In this document: one piece after another, positions 17,656 through 25,295 of the stretch | How the letters are laid out: every line of letters begins with the position of its first letter | Numbering within the stretch: position 1 is the first letter of the stretch | Origin: Puniceicoccales bacterium | Lineage (GTDB): Bacteria > Verrucomicrobiota > Verrucomicrobiia > Opitutales > JAIRLM01 | Reading direction: 5' to 3' | NCBI GenBank assembly: GCA_031278455.1 | Contig: JAITKJ010000011.1 | Coordinates: 73,144-111,125 of the forward strand | Length of the DNA: 37,982 nt | Position numbers and translations under genes: made by a program | The notes under the pieces: generated by a model | What the model was told of the DNA's origin: nothing | The model's input: only the letters and a program-made list of their open reading frames with translations | The model's database searches: none

Positions 17656-18963
17656 ATGATGTCACTCAAAGTAGATGAGGCTAGAGTTAATCCACTCGCC
17701 ACGGCTTTGACATCCAGATTCGACGTATCGCATCCGTGCCAGCTCACAACTACAACATTAGTTTATGTCACTTTTTGGGAGAAAGTAACATTCCATCGCA
17801 TTTACCACTTCTGGTTCACTGCCATCGTATATGCAATTTTTATCTCAGATGCGAAGGTCGTCGTGAAAATTGTCGAATTGTTTACAACAACATACGCCGC
17901 GCCGCCCGCCAAAGTAGTGCCAACCGCCAACCAGCGTATGAGTGAAGCACCACTCCCGTTTTTGCCGGCATTACTACCTTTCGCATTCCCTTCTACTGCG
18001 GCAATGACGTCCAGTGAAGCTGACAGTTCCACGGCGGCACTACAGGCAACAAAACCCGTAGATAAGCCGCCACTTGATATAGATTATGTTCCAGGATTTG
18101 ACCGTGGGCGGATATCAGCGCCAAATCCGACCATCGAAAGCACAAAATCGCAAACAAAACGCGATGTTGATCCTTATATGGAAGCGCAAAACAGCTCATC
18201 TATTGCGGTGCTGGCAGCAAATTGGACAATTAAACATGGCAAATTGGCATTCCTACTGAAAGACGATGTGGAGAGGAAACGCTGTCTTGAGCAATTTTCG
18301 CGTGCAGAGTCGCGCGCGAAACGTGTGCTTTCAAGTGATGACGTATCGACAAAGATAATAGACCGCGAAACCGAGTGGGGCGGGAATCCAGGCGATACTA
18401 AGATATTTACTTTTATAGAATATACTTTTAAAAAAACTTCTCCGGACACTTTTGATGACGCCGTTGGAGGTTACTTCGACCCTCCAGGAAGAGAAGATGA
18501 TAGCCTCTTGAAGCGTTTCGCTGGTTTGACCGCTGGTGCTGACGTACAAAAGATGCTAAACCGTTTGGTCGGTATGGCGGAAGGTTTCAACGACATAGGC
18601 AAAATGGTTCTCCTGTGTCCATTTGGAATGCCCCTGGATCTTCAGTCCCGGAAAAAGGCCGTGGAAACCGCCCGTCGAAAGTGTGCGAAAACAGCAAAAA
18701 CCTTGGAAAAGCAGCCGATTACTTCCGGTGGGTCGCGTACGATAATAGGACAGCTGACGCCTGACGATATTCAATCCATAATGCTCGCGTCGATCGCCAC
18801 AGGTGGCTTTCCACATGATCGCATGTTATTCCAGCAAGATGAGCATAGCAAAAACTGGGTAGTAGCATATTTTCCGTTGCCTGGGGATGGGCGGCGTGAA
18901 GGCGCGGAAGAGTTGCGGAATTGGTTGGTTGCACAGTTGAGAAATTTTTCAACGGGTCGTTAG
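17656..18963 (+). CDS. Unrecognised protein with one N-terminal hydrophobic segment
   Basis: 435 codons; I recognise no family. The N-terminal 30 residues are unremarkable. Residues about 47-66 (FHRIYHFWFTAIVYAIFI) could form a membrane helix. Residues 82-160 are a Pro/Ala/Ser/Thr-rich, probably disordered linker. Residues about 185-435 look like a folded, charged alpha/beta domain containing KRCLEQFSRAESRAKRVL, a Trp-Gly-Gly turn and a C-terminal helix. There is no ribosome-binding site before ATG 17656 or the adjacent ATG 17659. Internal starts such as GTG 17863 or ATG 17938 would remove the hydrophobic segment. It lies between exonuclease III and phosphofructokinase with its own promoter-like sequence. 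A membrane-tethered cytoplasmic or periplasmic domain is inferred from layout only. Confidence 0.7.
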   Translation: MMSLKVDEARVNPLATALTSRFDVSHPCQLTTTTLVYVTFWEKVTFHRIYHFWFTAIVYAIFISDAKVVVKIVELFTTTYAAPPAKVVPTANQRMSEAPLPFLPALLPFAFPSTAAMTSSEADSSTAALQATKPVDKPPLDIDYVPGFDRGRISAPNPTIESTKSQTKRDVDPYMEAQNSSSIAVLAANWTIKHGKLAFLLKDDVERKRCLEQFSRAESRAKRVLSSDDVSTKIIDRETEWGGNPGDTKIFTFIEYTFKKTSPDTFDDAVGGYFDPPGREDDSLLKRFAGLTAGADVQKMLNRLVGMAEGFNDIGKMVLLCPFGMPLDLQSRKKAVETARRKCAKTAKTLEKQPITSGGSRTIIGQLTPDDIQSIMLASIATGGFPHDRMLFQQDEHSKNWVVAYFPLPGDGRREGAEELRNWLVAQLRNFSTGR

Positions 18964-19035
18964 TCCATGCGTTGCGCGCGTTGGATAGGTGTTCGACGTC
19001 AGAAAACGTTTGAAAATCATCTGTAAATTATTTGG

Positions 19036-20250
19036 ATGCAAAGCGTGGCCATTCGACGCGTGGGAATTTTAACGGCCGGGGGAATCGCCCCCTGCCTGTC
19101 GGCATCCATTGCCTATCTCATTGAAGCGTACACGCAAATGGCACCAGACGTTGAAATTCTTTTCTACCAATACGGCTATGGCGGCCTTTTGAAGGGAGAT
19201 TTTTTCATCATTGACGAAAAAATGCGCAAAAACTGGCAAAATTTACTGGCATTTGGCGGAAGCGCCATTGGTAACAGCCGTATTAAATTGGCCAATGGCG
19301 CTGATTGCGAGAGGCGTGGATTCATTCAGTCCGGGCAAGACCCGCAGGTTGTCGCAGCCAAACGCCTTCAAGCGGATGCGATCGATGCCCTGCACACCAT
19401 CGGCGGAGATGACACCAATTCCGTCGCCGCCCAACTTGCAACCTATTTGGATAAAAACGGCTATGAATTAGCCGTTGTCGGACTGCCAAAAACCATTGAC
19501 AACGACGTTTCTCCTATAACCCAAACTTTGGGCGCAGATACGGCCGCCTGGGAAGGAGCAAAATTTTTCGCAAACATCGCCAATGAGTGCACAACCTGCC
19601 CATCCATGCTCATCATCCATGAGGTTATGGGTCGAAACTGCGGTTGGCTTACCTATGCCACCGCCCGAGCCTATCGGAAAATGCTGGATAGACGGGAATT
19701 CTTACCTTCCATGGGCCTGAATCGCAATCGTTGGGACGTGCATGGGGTCTATATTCCTGAAATGCCTCTTAATCTCGAAGCCGAGGCCGACCGTTTAAGC
19801 CGGATAATGACCCATGTGGGCAACGTGAACCTATTTATTAGTGAAGGCGCCGGCGTATCGACTATTCTTCGGGAAATGGAGGAAGCCGAGCAAATCATCC
19901 CGAAGGACGCCTTTGGGCATGTAAAATTGGACCGGCTTAACATTGGCAGTTGGATCGGGGATCGCCTGGGTGAAAAAATCGGCGCGCAGAAAATTTTGGT
20001 GCAAAAAAGCGGCTATTTTGCCCGATCTGCCGCGCCCAATGACTTCGATTTACAGCTTATTCGAGAAACAGCGCAGTTGGCGGCACAATGTGCGTTACAA
20101 AAAAAGAGTGGTGTTGTTGGAAAGGATGAAGCTAAGAACGGACAGATGACACTCATTGATTTTGAACGCATCCGCGGCGGTAAGCCATTCGATTACAAGA
20201 ATTCTGATTTTACAACAATGCTAAAAGATTTGGGCCAGCCAGTTTATTGA
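19036..20250 (+). CDS. pfp: Pyrophosphate-dependent 6-phosphofructokinase
   Basis: A 404-residue PfkA-superfamily enzyme that phosphorylates fructose 6-phosphate with pyrophosphate, reversibly, in glycolysis and gluconeogenesis. The phosphoryl-donor motif is GGDDTN, with Asp in place of the Gly of GGDGS that marks ATP enzymes. The catalytic loop is PKTIDND, with Lys in place of the Gly in ATP enzymes; both point to PPi use. Other motifs are GILTAGGIAPCLSA at the N-terminus, MGRNCGWL (substrate Arg region), and the substrate loop ISEGAG. The length fits the short PPi-PFK clade. No clear ribosome-binding site precedes the ATG; it stands 72 nt after the unknown gene and 299 nt before the thymidine-phosphorylase-like gene. 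Confidence 0.93.
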   Translation: MQSVAIRRVGILTAGGIAPCLSASIAYLIEAYTQMAPDVEILFYQYGYGGLLKGDFFIIDEKMRKNWQNLLAFGGSAIGNSRIKLANGADCERRGFIQSGQDPQVVAAKRLQADAIDALHTIGGDDTNSVAAQLATYLDKNGYELAVVGLPKTIDNDVSPITQTLGADTAAWEGAKFFANIANECTTCPSMLIIHEVMGRNCGWLTYATARAYRKMLDRREFLPSMGLNRNRWDVHGVYIPEMPLNLEAEADRLSRIMTHVGNVNLFISEGAGVSTILREMEEAEQIIPKDAFGHVKLDRLNIGSWIGDRLGEKIGAQKILVQKSGYFARSAAPNDFDLQLIRETAQLAAQCALQKKSGVVGKDEAKNGQMTLIDFERIRGGKPFDYKNSDFTTMLKDLGQPVY

Positions 20251-20549
20251 TTTTTCGCGAAAATCACTCCATGCCCGGGCTTACAGCCCATGTTGCGCAA
20301 AAATGGCCAGAACCTAAGGCGTCATTATTTTCATTTGTGAAAAACCTATAAATATGGCCCAAAAATCTTTTGTCTTTTTGTGACAATAAAAAACTTGCAC
20401 CGCCGAAAGATATGCACCATACAGGCGGCTATGCGAGTGCGCGGTAAGGGTTTTCCAGGGGGGTGCTCGACAAATTTCGTACAATCACTAAACAAGATCA
20501 ACAATTTATTTGCGCGGAGAATTTCTAGCACACCGGAGGTCAATGTGGA
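20251..20549. other. Gap between pfp and the thymidine-phosphorylase-like gene
   Basis: No gene seen. It contains the perfect palindrome TTTTCGCGAAAA (20252-20263) just after the pfp stop and a small hairpin GGGC-ttaca-GCCC, either of which might contribute to termination, although no T-run follows the second. A strong ribosome-binding site GGAGG (20535-20539) closes the gap. An ATG at 20543 starts a 19-codon frame that overlaps the next gene out of frame. Confidence 0.45.
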
Positions 20550-21878
20550 ATGAGAGAGAAAAACGGGAAAAAATCTACAACTTCATTCGCGTTTTTGATT
20601 GAGAAAAAGCGCGATGGTGAGGAGTTTTCGCGGGATGAAATCAAGTCAATCGTGGATGCGATTACTAATGATGAGTTCCCGCAACATCAGCTGGCAGCGC
20701 TTTTGATGGCGATCTACTTTCGTGGATTGACTGTACAAGAGACTGCTACGCTCGCGGACGAATTGATGCTCTCGGGCGAAGTACTAAACCTGGAGGGAAT
20801 TACCTGGCCTAAGGTTGCCAATTACACGGCTGGCGGCGTGGGCGATAAGGTTCCGCTAATTCTCCCGGCGCTCGCAGCAGCTTGCGGTGTAGCCATGCCA
20901 GCTATGATTGGAGATGACGAAAATTTCATTATTGGCACTTTGGATAAATTATCCGCCATTCCCGGATTTCGCAAAAATGCCGACTTAAAAGATTTCACGC
21001 ATCATCTGCAGGCGGTTAAATCTGCGTTCATGTCTCAACACGGATCCGTTGCCCCGGCCGACGAAACAATTTATCGTACGCGCCGCGAAAGTGGAACTAT
21101 TCCCTGCCAGTCGCTTATCGTTGCCAGCATTTTGTCACGCAAGTCTGCCAGTGGAGCGGATGGACTCGTTGTAGATGTTAAATGGGGCAGCGGGTCCTTC
21201 ATTAAAGACGTGGAACAGGCAAAAAACCTTGCGCGGACCATCGTTCGCACCTATGATATTCTCAAGCATCGTAGTGTAGTACTCGTAACCGATGCCAACC
21301 AACCGTTAGGCGGCGCCGTGGGAACCGCCTTGGAAATTGAAGAGGTTGTGCGATTTTTAAAAACAGATGAGGCGGAGGATGATCTCCGCCAACTCGTGCT
21401 GCGGATGGGCATGGAGGTAGTTCGCTTGGCTGGTGTTGCTGGTTCGACGCTCTCGGCCAAGCAGATGGTCCAGCGGAGCATTTCCAGTGGCGCTGTTTTT
21501 GAAAAATTTAAAGAAATCGTTGCCGCCCATGGCGGAAATATCGACTGCCTCAATGACGTTGAAAAACTACCGAAGGCAAAATATATCCGCAAACTTCCAG
21601 CACCGAAACGTGGATATATTCATAGTATAAACGCCGGGATGATTGCCCGCGGGGTAAGGTTGCTAGGCGAAAACGCCGACGGCACGCTAGATCCAGCGGT
21701 TGGCGTTTCCAAGGTCATGAAGGCGGGGATTCAAATTAAACAGGGCGAACCACTTATGATGATCCACTATAATGATGAGTGTAAATTAGAAGCTGGTTTG
21801 GAATATTTGCGGAATTCATACCGATTAGCACCAAAGCGCCCGACCATTGGAGAACTTATTGTTGAACGCATCGCCTAG
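20550..21878 (+). CDS. Thymidine/pyrimidine-nucleoside phosphorylase family protein, altered phosphate site
   Basis: 442 residues, collinear with DeoA/Pdp: an N-terminal helical domain, the glycosyltransferase alpha/beta domain and the C-terminal barrel. The family reaction is phosphorolysis of thymidine or uridine to base plus pentose 1-phosphate. The pyrimidine-side residues are kept: Y-x-x-R in IYRTR and the Ser of VASIL, with Lys190 replaced by Arg. The phosphate-binding motifs are not: KHSTGG reads NYTAGG, and SGRGLGHTGGT reads IGDDENFIIGT, with only the final Thr retained. By E. coli numbering, from memory, K84, S86, S95 and S113 become N, T, P and I. Activity is therefore uncertain: it may use another acceptor, lack catalysis, or belong to a divergent clade. 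GGAGG lies 10 nt before ATG 20550. The M23 gene starts 9 nt downstream, so the two are probably co-translated. Confidence 0.85.
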   Translation: MREKNGKKSTTSFAFLIEKKRDGEEFSRDEIKSIVDAITNDEFPQHQLAALLMAIYFRGLTVQETATLADELMLSGEVLNLEGITWPKVANYTAGGVGDKVPLILPALAAACGVAMPAMIGDDENFIIGTLDKLSAIPGFRKNADLKDFTHHLQAVKSAFMSQHGSVAPADETIYRTRRESGTIPCQSLIVASILSRKSASGADGLVVDVKWGSGSFIKDVEQAKNLARTIVRTYDILKHRSVVLVTDANQPLGGAVGTALEIEEVVRFLKTDEAEDDLRQLVLRMGMEVVRLAGVAGSTLSAKQMVQRSISSGAVFEKFKEIVAAHGGNIDCLNDVEKLPKAKYIRKLPAPKRGYIHSINAGMIARGVRLLGENADGTLDPAVGVSKVMKAGIQIKQGEPLMMIHYNDECKLEAGLEYLRNSYRLAPKRPTIGELIVERIA

Positions 21879-21887
21879 GAGGCAGCC

Positions 21888-22883
21888 ATGAATATCATTA
21901 GCAAGTGTGTCTCGATTTTGTTGTTGTTGTTATCTTGGAGTGCCTGTGATGGCGCTAGTTTTTTTCTCCCAACGCCAAATTCCTCGCCACAGACTGATGC
22001 GTCATACCTCCAAGCCACTGGCGCTGGCTTGAACAACGGAGGGTTTGGTATGGTGCGCGAAAATGGCACCCGTTACCATGGCGGTGTAGACATAAAACCC
22101 GTTCACGTGGCGGATGATGGCGAACCATTGGATTCTGTTTTTTCGATAACCAATGGAACTGTGGCATACATCAACGATATGGACAAATTCAGTAATTATG
22201 GAAAGTATGTTATCGTTGTACACGATGAATTTAATTTACCGGTTCACACACTATACGCCCACCTTAATGCCATTAACGGGAATGTGCGCGTCGGAGACCA
22301 GGTGGCAGGTGGACAGCTTTTAGGGGTCATGGGCAGGACTGCCAATGACTACAACATCCCTTCCGAACGGGCACATCTGCACTTTGAAATCGGCCTTCGC
22401 CTTGGTAATGAGGAGAATTTTCAGCGCTGGTACGGCAAATGTTATGGAATAGACAATCCCAATCATCACGGCATGTGGAATGGGCTCAATCTTGTTTCCT
22501 TCGATCCGCTACCGCTTTTGCAAAACGGGTTTCCTTCGGATATGGCCGAATACGTACGCAAGCTGCCAACGGCCTTTGTAACTCGCGTCCACGCCCAGCG
22601 AATTCCAGAGTTTCTAAAATGCTACCCAGCACTGCAAGATGGGAGTGTTAAAGAGAAAGATCTTTGCGGTTACGATGTGGAATGGACTTGGAACGGCATC
22701 CCAAAGAGTTGGCGTCCACATTTTTCAAGAAAATTCAGTCCACAAAGCCCTGTATTAATTTACTGGGACAGTCAGCAGGTAGCGGCCGCGGTTAATTTTG
22801 GAAGTCTTACACAGAATAGTAAAAATGAGGTGTTCCCTGGTCCGAGAATGCTAGACGTGCTTGAAAAAATTCTTGGAAACTAG
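21888..22883 (+). CDS. M23 family metallopeptidase (secreted peptidoglycan endopeptidase)
   Basis: 331 residues with an N-terminal signal peptide (ISKCVSILLLLLSWSACDGAS); cleavage by signal peptidase I after about residue 23, or lipidation at the Cys in WSAC, are both possible. The LytM/M23 zinc site is present: YHGGVDI supplies the first His and Asp, the YAHLN strand follows, and HLHFEI supplies the third zinc ligand and catalytic His. The family cleaves stem-peptide cross-bridges in peptidoglycan. About 140 residues after the catalytic core are unique, with paired cysteines. The start ATG 21888 follows AGGAGG, which overlaps the stop of the upstream gene, indicating coupling with it. No LysM or coiled-coil region is seen, unlike EnvC/NlpD activators. 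Confidence 0.9.
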   Translation: MNIISKCVSILLLLLSWSACDGASFFLPTPNSSPQTDASYLQATGAGLNNGGFGMVRENGTRYHGGVDIKPVHVADDGEPLDSVFSITNGTVAYINDMDKFSNYGKYVIVVHDEFNLPVHTLYAHLNAINGNVRVGDQVAGGQLLGVMGRTANDYNIPSERAHLHFEIGLRLGNEENFQRWYGKCYGIDNPNHHGMWNGLNLVSFDPLPLLQNGFPSDMAEYVRKLPTAFVTRVHAQRIPEFLKCYPALQDGSVKEKDLCGYDVEWTWNGIPKSWRPHFSRKFSPQSPVLIYWDSQQVAAAVNFGSLTQNSKNEVFPGPRMLDVLEKILGN

Positions 22884-22913
22884 CGCAAGTTTCTCCATTT
22901 TGCAGGCATTGTA

Positions 22914-23156
22914 ATGAGAGAAGACTATATAAAGCAAGCGCAACAGGCAATCCCAAACATCAACATCCTGATCAATCTGGTCTCCCGTCGCGTCAAGCAG
23001 TTGCGCAGGGGAAGTAAGCCGCTCGTTGAATCACTGGAACATCACGATCTGGAGGATACTGCACTTCGGGAAATCATCGAGGGCCGAATTTCTTTTGAGC
23101 TATATGAAGCGGATAAAACAAGTGCCGTTGATCAATATTTTTCCTCAGAATTTTAG
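22914..23156 (+). CDS. rpoZ: DNA-directed RNA polymerase omega subunit
   Basis: An 80-residue protein with the omega-subunit core: NILINLVSRRVKQLRRGSKPLVE matches the family pattern (N-x-F-x-L-V-x-x-A-x-R-A-x-Q-L-x-x-G-x-x-P), and TALREIIEGRISFEL matches the conserved ALREI-x-x-G-x-I helix. Omega binds the beta' subunit and aids RNA polymerase assembly. A weak CAGG precedes the ATG. It lies 30 nt after the M23 gene and about 40 nt before smpB, so the three are probably co-transcribed. Confidence 0.87.
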   Translation: MREDYIKQAQQAIPNINILINLVSRRVKQLRRGSKPLVESLEHHDLEDTALREIIEGRISFELYEADKTSAVDQYFSSEF

Positions 23157-23196
23157 CTGCTGTGGCGGCAATGTTTGTACTGTTGGACAGGCTTCG

Positions 23197-23676
23197 ATGG
23201 CAGCAAAAAAACAGGATAGTCGTTCCTGCGAGATTGTGAATCGCAAGGTTGGTTATCGTTATACGATTCTTCAGCACTTTGAGGCTGGAATTGTGCTCCA
23301 AGGGACCGAGGTAAAGGCTTTTCGCGCTGGTTCCGCGCAGATTAGTGACGCGTTTGTACGGATTAACCGTGCCGGCATCCCCGTGTTACTCAATGCACAC
23401 ATTGACGAATATTCCCATGGAACCGATGCAAATCATATGCCAACCCGCCTGCGTAGTTTATTATTGCATAAAAGCGAAATCGATAAATTGCGTGCTGGAC
23501 AAGAGAAAGAAGGCATGGCTATTATTCCAACGCATATGTATCTAAAGCACGGATTGGTCAAGGTGGACATTGCCCTCTGCAAGGGCAAAGACATGCGTGA
23601 TCGCCGGCGGGAGTTAAAACAACGCACCGAGTTCCGTGAAATAGGACGTGCCATAGCCAACTTGTGCCGCCAATGA
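23197..23676 (+). CDS. smpB: SsrA (tmRNA)-binding protein SmpB
   Basis: 159 residues, the usual size. SmpB delivers tmRNA to stalled ribosomes for trans-translation. Motifs: an N-terminal NRKVGYRYTILQHFEAGIVLQGTEVKAFRAG, the OB-fold core segment DAFVRI, DEYSHG, and the basic C-terminal tail KGKDMRDRRRELKQRTEFREI that enters the decoding centre. ATG 23197 is preferred over the longer open frame from 23026, because that extension overlaps rpoZ out of frame and the conserved protein begins at MAAKKQ. No tmRNA gene was recognised in the window. The gene is convergent with the PqiC-like lipoprotein gene. Confidence 0.95.
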   Translation: MAAKKQDSRSCEIVNRKVGYRYTILQHFEAGIVLQGTEVKAFRAGSAQISDAFVRINRAGIPVLLNAHIDEYSHGTDANHMPTRLRSLLLHKSEIDKLRAGQEKEGMAIIPTHMYLKHGLVKVDIALCKGKDMRDRRRELKQRTEFREIGRAIANLCRQ

Positions 23677-23723
23677 CATACAATCCGCGTAGTTTGTGGC
23701 AAAATTATAGGCTTTGCGCGGGC

Positions 23724-23773
23724 GTAACATTTGGATATTCTCATCCCCCTCGCATATCCAAATTTGCTGTTAC
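23724..23773. terminator. Bidirectional terminator-like hairpin between smpB and lipoprotein gene
   Basis: A perfect 10-bp inverted repeat, ATTTGGATAT (23729-23738) and ATATCCAAAT (23754-23763), has a 15-nt loop. It is extended by GTAAC (23724-23728) pairing with GTTAC (23769-23773) across a small bulge. It lies midway between two convergent genes. The T-runs are short, so factor-independent efficiency is uncertain. Confidence 0.55.
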
Positions 23774-23780
23774 CAACGTT

Positions 23781-24419
23781 TTACGGGGCAAGCAATGCGC
23801 GTGCATCACTTGCTAATTCCGCAGCAAATCTATTGGCAGTTTCATGCATTGCACAAACAATAGATTCTTCCGTTGAATTTTTGTCTAGAGCTATAAAATC
23901 GCTATAATACTTCGCGAATAGAGACGTTTTTTCCTTGCCCGCACGAAATTCGCAGCGCACGCGTAACAGAACTCCGCCAGGGAGCGTTGGCGCCCAATCC
24001 TCCACGGTAATTTGCAAAATAACATCCGGATTTATCCATAGAGCCCATGGGGCAGCAACCACCCAGTTTTGCGGAAGGGCGAGTGTCAAATATTGGCAGA
24101 TGATGCGACTCAAACCGCTCGCCAGTGACTCGCCCCATCGCATAAAATCATGTTGGAAAATTCGATTATTTATATCGCCACCCTTCTTATAGACCAATCG
24201 AAATGAATTGAGATATTCGGGAACTTCGATTGGGTTAATGCCAACAACAATTTCCGGCTTAAATGCCCGACCTGTAGTTTGCAACTGAGAAAGGCGTTCG
24301 TCATTCACGCCCGGCAACAGGTAAACGCGAGTTTTATCTGGCTTTGGTTCGCCGATAATATTCGTTGCACATCCAGAAGATAACAAAACCATGAGGATGG
24401 CTAATAATATCTTTTTCAC
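23781..24419 (-). CDS. PqiC/ABC-transporter auxiliary lipoprotein
   Basis: About 212 residues. The N-terminus is a lipoprotein signal, KKILLAILMVLLSSGC, with lipobox L-S-S-G-C. The body fits the ABC_trans_aux (PqiC/YmbA) pattern: TRVYLLPG near the start, EVPEYLNSFRLVYKKG, then RWGESLASGLSRIICQYL and a C-terminal helix. These lipoproteins sit in the outer membrane beside MCE-type phospholipid transporters. The GTG at 24419 overlaps the stop of the MCE gene (GTGA) and has a G-rich Shine-Dalgarno stretch upstream; TTG at 24425 is the alternative. It is the last gene of the three-gene transport operon. Confidence 0.82.
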   Translation of the reverse strand: MKKILLAILMVLLSSGCATNIIGEPKPDKTRVYLLPGVNDERLSQLQTTGRAFKPEIVVGINPIEVPEYLNSFRLVYKKGGDINNRIFQHDFMRWGESLASGLSRIICQYLTLALPQNWVVAAPWALWINPDVILQITVEDWAPTLPGGVLLRVRCEFRAGKEKTSLFAKYYSDFIALDKNSTEESIVCAMHETANRFAAELASDARALLAP

Positions 24420-25255
24420 GGACAATCCCCCACATATTTTCCCCGCAGTAATGCATCTGGATTGCGCTCTAAATATTCAAAAAATAACCGAACCACATCC
24501 GCCGCAGAGCCCATATTGCGCAAACATCGATCAAGATCAATGCGTATAGCTGATCCTTCCCCAAGCAAAAGACGGATGTGCCGCGCGGATTCTGCAAACT
24601 CTTGAAATATCTGTCCGAGGTTTTTCCCTGTGGATGCAAATGGAATCTGTGCTATCTGCGAAGAGATTTCCTGAAGGGACGCGCCAATGGCCGCGTAATC
24701 AATGTCGCTGAGGCCTTCCACAATGGACATCACTTGCCCGCTAAGATTTTGCAAATTGCTCGCTTTCGTCGAAATTTCGCGAACTTTCCCGCTGTTCATG
24801 GCCGCGGGGCGCTGGGCCACAAGCGGCTCGTAGCTAAGCTCGACAAAGAGTTTGCCAGTTACGAAACTGTCAGTTTGCAGCGATCCGACCAGCTCGCGCA
24901 ATATTTGCGGGTCCAAGTGGGCACCTTGTGGTTTATCAGCTGATTGCAGCCCGTAATTGTCTTTCGCAATTGTGAAACAAGTGTCATCCAGTGTTATCAT
25001 AACAGGGACGCTAATTTTTTTTTTGATGGGGTCAAATTTGAGCGACACACTGCGCACTTGTCCTACTTGGACGCCAAGCATTTTTACCGGAGCGCCAACA
25101 TCGAGCCCATTTATCGATTCGCTAAAATCGAGAACAAAGGAGTGACATCGCCGCCAGTGAAATCCAGAAGAGAAGAGCAAAACCGCGACTATGAATACCA
25201 TAACGCAACCAAGAATGAACAAACCAACGGTTGCGGATGATGGCAGTCTACGCAT
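24416..25255 (-). CDS. MCE-domain lipid transport protein (MlaD-like)
   Basis: 279 residues. One N-terminal membrane helix (TVGLFILGCVMVFIVAVLLFSSG) anchors it in the inner membrane. An MCE domain follows at about residues 38-120, with FSESINGLDVGAPVKMLGVQVGQVRSVSL matching the family's hallmark G-L-x-x-G-x-x-V-x-x-x-G-x-x-V-G stretch. The C-terminal half is alpha-helical with hydrophobic repeats (TKASNLQNLSGQVMSIVEGLSDI). MCE proteins form periplasmic hexamers that carry phospholipid between the membranes. It lies 40 nt after the ATPase and overlaps the lipoprotein gene by 4 nt. Confidence 0.9.
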   Translation of the reverse strand: MRRLPSSATVGLFILGCVMVFIVAVLLFSSGFHWRRCHSFVLDFSESINGLDVGAPVKMLGVQVGQVRSVSLKFDPIKKKISVPVMITLDDTCFTIAKDNYGLQSADKPQGAHLDPQILRELVGSLQTDSFVTGKLFVELSYEPLVAQRPAAMNSGKVREISTKASNLQNLSGQVMSIVEGLSDIDYAAIGASLQEISSQIAQIPFASTGKNLGQIFQEFAESARHIRLLLGEGSAIRIDLDRCLRNMGSAADVVRLFFEYLERNPDALLRGKYVGDCP

Positions 25256-25295
25256 TTTAACCTAAGCTAACAACGATATTGTCTTTTGCAACTCA

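Noticed and set aside
23026..23196. N-terminal extension of SmpB
   Set aside because: It overlaps rpoZ in another frame and the conserved SmpB sequence begins at ATG 23197.
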